Below, one piece after another: positions 61,746 to 64,000 of a stretch of DNA of 64,000 nucleotides. Under the pieces are notes generated by a model. The model had not been told where the DNA came from. It searched no databases and saw only the letters and a list, made by a program, of their open reading frames with translations. The stretch is from Paraspadella gotoi (lineage: Eukaryota > Chaetognatha). Every line of letters begins with the position of its first letter. Positions within the stretch are counted from its first letter, which is position 1. Made by a program: the position numbers and the translations under genes. Location: positions 4,859,070-4,923,069 of the forward strand of contig CM119264.1 in NCBI GenBank assembly GCA_051294375.1. Direction: 5' to 3'.

Positions 61746-63247
61746 ATGGGAAAAATCGCTCTTATTAGCGCCATCCTCTTCAGCGTTACGATCTGCGTAA
61801 CGCAAAATGAGGCCAAAAACTTGCCGCCCAAAAAAATTCGCCCCATTTTGATGATGCATGGGTTAGTTTCTGGTGAGTGTTTGAAAATTTTTTTAAGTAG
61901 ACACCCAAATATAATAAATTACTGACCGAGAAAATATCAAATGTAATTGATAAAATTTATTATGTATTTCCGCGTATAATAATTTTTTTATATATATAAA
62001 ATTTCCCAAAGTAAAAATTTGTTTCACATTGTATTTCTCAAAAAGAAATAACGAGGGTAATTTTTTTCTAAATTACAGGGTCTTCATCTCTTGATGAAAT
62101 ACGCGATGCAATTTTAAAAGAGCACCCGGGCACGATAATACATATGGTTGAAATGTTCAGCTACATTCACTCCATTTCCAATTTATCGCTTCAAGTCAAA
62201 TCTCTCTCAAAGACGGTGCGAGAATTTACAGATAATGTGACTGAAGAAATCACACTCATATGTTTTTCACAAGGTATACCAAATCGAGATTGTTACTAAG
62301 TTAAAATAAACAATTACTTAATACTTATTTATTAAATAAGTTTGCGAACTTTTTCCAGGTGCCTTAATTTGTCGTGGCTTGTTACAATACACCTCCAATC
62401 ATAAAGTTCACACTTTTATATCACTTGCTGGGCCACTTGCCGGACAGTTTGGCAGTAAGTAAACTTAAACTTAATTATTAAGTTCTCATCAAATTAACAG
62501 ACTGAATATTGGTTGAACTTTCATTTTCCAGTGACTAATTTACTCTTTACGTGGCTCGCGGGAAAAACCAAGTACCTCCTTTACAAATTTCTGTACACTT
62601 ATTATGGTCAGACCTACTCCATAGGAAATTTATGGCGAGATCCATATCATTACGACTCATATTTAAAAGTTAACAAGTTTCTCTCAGAACTGAATAACGA
62701 GGTATTTTGTAAAGCAAAATTATATACGTTTACAAAGATTTATCTAATAAAAATAAAATATTTTTCTCTTGAAATGTCTTATAGGTAAAACACAAAAAGG
62801 AAAAAGATTTCAAAAAAAACTTTCTCCAGCTAAAAATATTAGTCATGGTCGGAGGCCCCGACGATGATGTCATCCAACCCTGGGAATCGAGCTTATTCGG
62901 ATTTTTCCCAAAAAATTCTGACCAACTAGTCTTACCATTTTACAAGACAAACGCGTAAGTAATACCCTTAATACTATAATTTACAGACTATATTATGATT
63001 TATTCTTGGCTTATTGGCGCTACTAACTTTACGCATCTTCATTTTAAAATATAAATAATTTATCAAATTCAACTTAGTTTTTAATATAATAACTTTGATC
63101 ACAAGGTATCTTGACGATGCTTTTGGACTAAAAACTTTGCACAATCGAGGTGGAATTCGACTGCATAACATTCCTGGAATCAAACACACTGAATGGCATG
63201 CTAATAGGGGAGTCTTCGATGAAGCAATATTTCCTTACTTGTATTAG
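61746..63247 (+). CDS. PPT2: Lysosomal thioesterase PPT2-like
   Basis: Six exons (61,746-61,872, 62,079-62,273, 62,359-62,454, 62,532-62,701, 62,785-62,954, 63,106-63,247) give an exact 299-residue frame; human PPT2 has 302. The ATG at 61,746 starts a signal peptide ([20 protein letters not shown]). RPILMMHGL is the oxyanion strand, and the nucleophile lies in ICFSQGALICRG. The Asp region is [17 protein letters not shown] and the His region is [16 protein letters not shown], ending FPYLY. The triad is complete. The GxSxG variant CFSQGA (family CYSQGG) still has the Ser. Expected role: hydrolysis of S-thioesters in lysosomes. An acceptor-like tatttcag at 61,732 just before the ATG hints at an upstream non-coding exon. 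The gene diverges from PCID2. Confidence 0.95.
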
Positions 63248-64000
63248 TTGTACCCTTGTTTTTTGTTTTTACCAGGTATTTGTCATTAATTATTTTTATA
63301 CAAATTGTTTTAGTTTGTAGTTTTGCGAAGTTATTATGTATTTAATGTTATGATCAAGCACCATTAAAAAAAGCCATGATCAATGTTTACAAAAGTAGTT
63401 AAAAAAAAGAAGAAATTATTTGTTTTTGATTCATAAAAAGGAACTTAAATCGTCTTAGACTAGAAATCTACTATGAAATTAAATTCAATAGGGGCGGGGG
63501 TTCAAAACTTTAGTCTTGAAGTCTACTTTTAGGTAAAAAAAATGATTTTTTAAAAAAGTTCGATTTTAATGCTTTTATAAATTTATTGTTGCTATTAAAA
63601 TTACAATATTACTATATAATGATAAAAATTTTTTTAATCAATCTTAACTTTTTTTTGATGGATTCTGATAGAGCATAAAAAGTTAAATAAAAACTTTAAC
63701 TACAACTTTCAAAAATATTTATGTTTTCTTGGAAAAAGTAATAAAATTATCGAAAAATGATAATGATGATGATTATAAGTAGTTTTTCATATTTTTCTTA
63801 CAATTATGATCAAAATATCGAAAAAAGAATTATACTTTGTGTAGACAACTTTTTGCAAGCTACCTGAATCTGATCTTAAAAATAAAAAAATCCTAAAAAA
63901 ATTTTTAGCCTTTCCTATTTATAAATAAATATTAAAAAATTAATTTATGGAATATGGAGTAATATTAAAAAATTTTGTCTATTCAAATTTTTTAAAAAAT
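63248..64000. other. AT-rich DNA downstream of PPT2
   Basis: Very AT-rich and free of recognisable coding sequence on both strands. The PPT2 3' UTR is expected in the first 150 bases or so. Confidence 0.6.

Overview
This is a stretch of a compact invertebrate animal genome. The genes have many short introns (mostly about 60-350 bp), AT-rich non-coding DNA, GC-richer exons and a heavy load of (GA)n/(CT)n microsatellites. The gene set is purely metazoan: tissue-type alkaline phosphatase, RNF141, SF3B2, an hnRNP A/B protein, histone H3.3, BARD1, NUP37, a p107/p130-like pocket protein, DDX20/Gemin3, STIM, EMC10, the PP2A B55 subunit, PCID2 and PPT2. The phylum cannot be fixed from the window; a sponge-like or other compact invertebrate genome would fit. 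Single-base frame errors in otherwise perfect exons, fixed 25-N gaps and near-identical tandem or inverted copies next to gaps suggest a long-read assembly with residual errors.

Layout. Bases 1-10,697 are repeat-rich: a palindrome around a gap, a ~57-bp minisatellite, microsatellites, a microRNA-like hairpin and a telomere-like palindromic tandem array. They also hold one isolated alkaline phosphatase exon on the minus strand. Bases 10,698-20,925 carry the remaining exons of a membrane-anchored alkaline phosphatase on the plus strand. From 21,896 to 61,325 every recognised gene lies on the minus strand: RNF141, SF3B2, hnRNP A/B, histone H3.3, BARD1, NUP37, RBL (p107/p130), DDX20, EMC10 with STIM nested inside it, PPP2R2/B55 and the 3' part of PCID2. 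Many are only 150-400 bp apart. A plus-strand PPT2 gene (61,746-63,247) closes the window.

The genes are mostly housekeeping: splicing and RNA handling (SF3B2, hnRNP, DDX20), chromatin, DNA repair and cell cycle (H3.3, BARD1, RBL, B55), nuclear pore and export (NUP37, PCID2), and ER/lysosome functions (EMC10, STIM, PPT2). No operon logic is proven, but the long same-strand run with short spacers is worth testing for trans-splicing.

The most notable observations are an intronless, short-tailed STIM inside the first intron of EMC10; an intronless BARD1; a duplicated last exon of H3.3, with one copy frameshifted; an alkaline phosphatase first exon in the wrong orientation; a 77-nt microRNA-like hairpin; and several foldback elements in the H3.3 intron.
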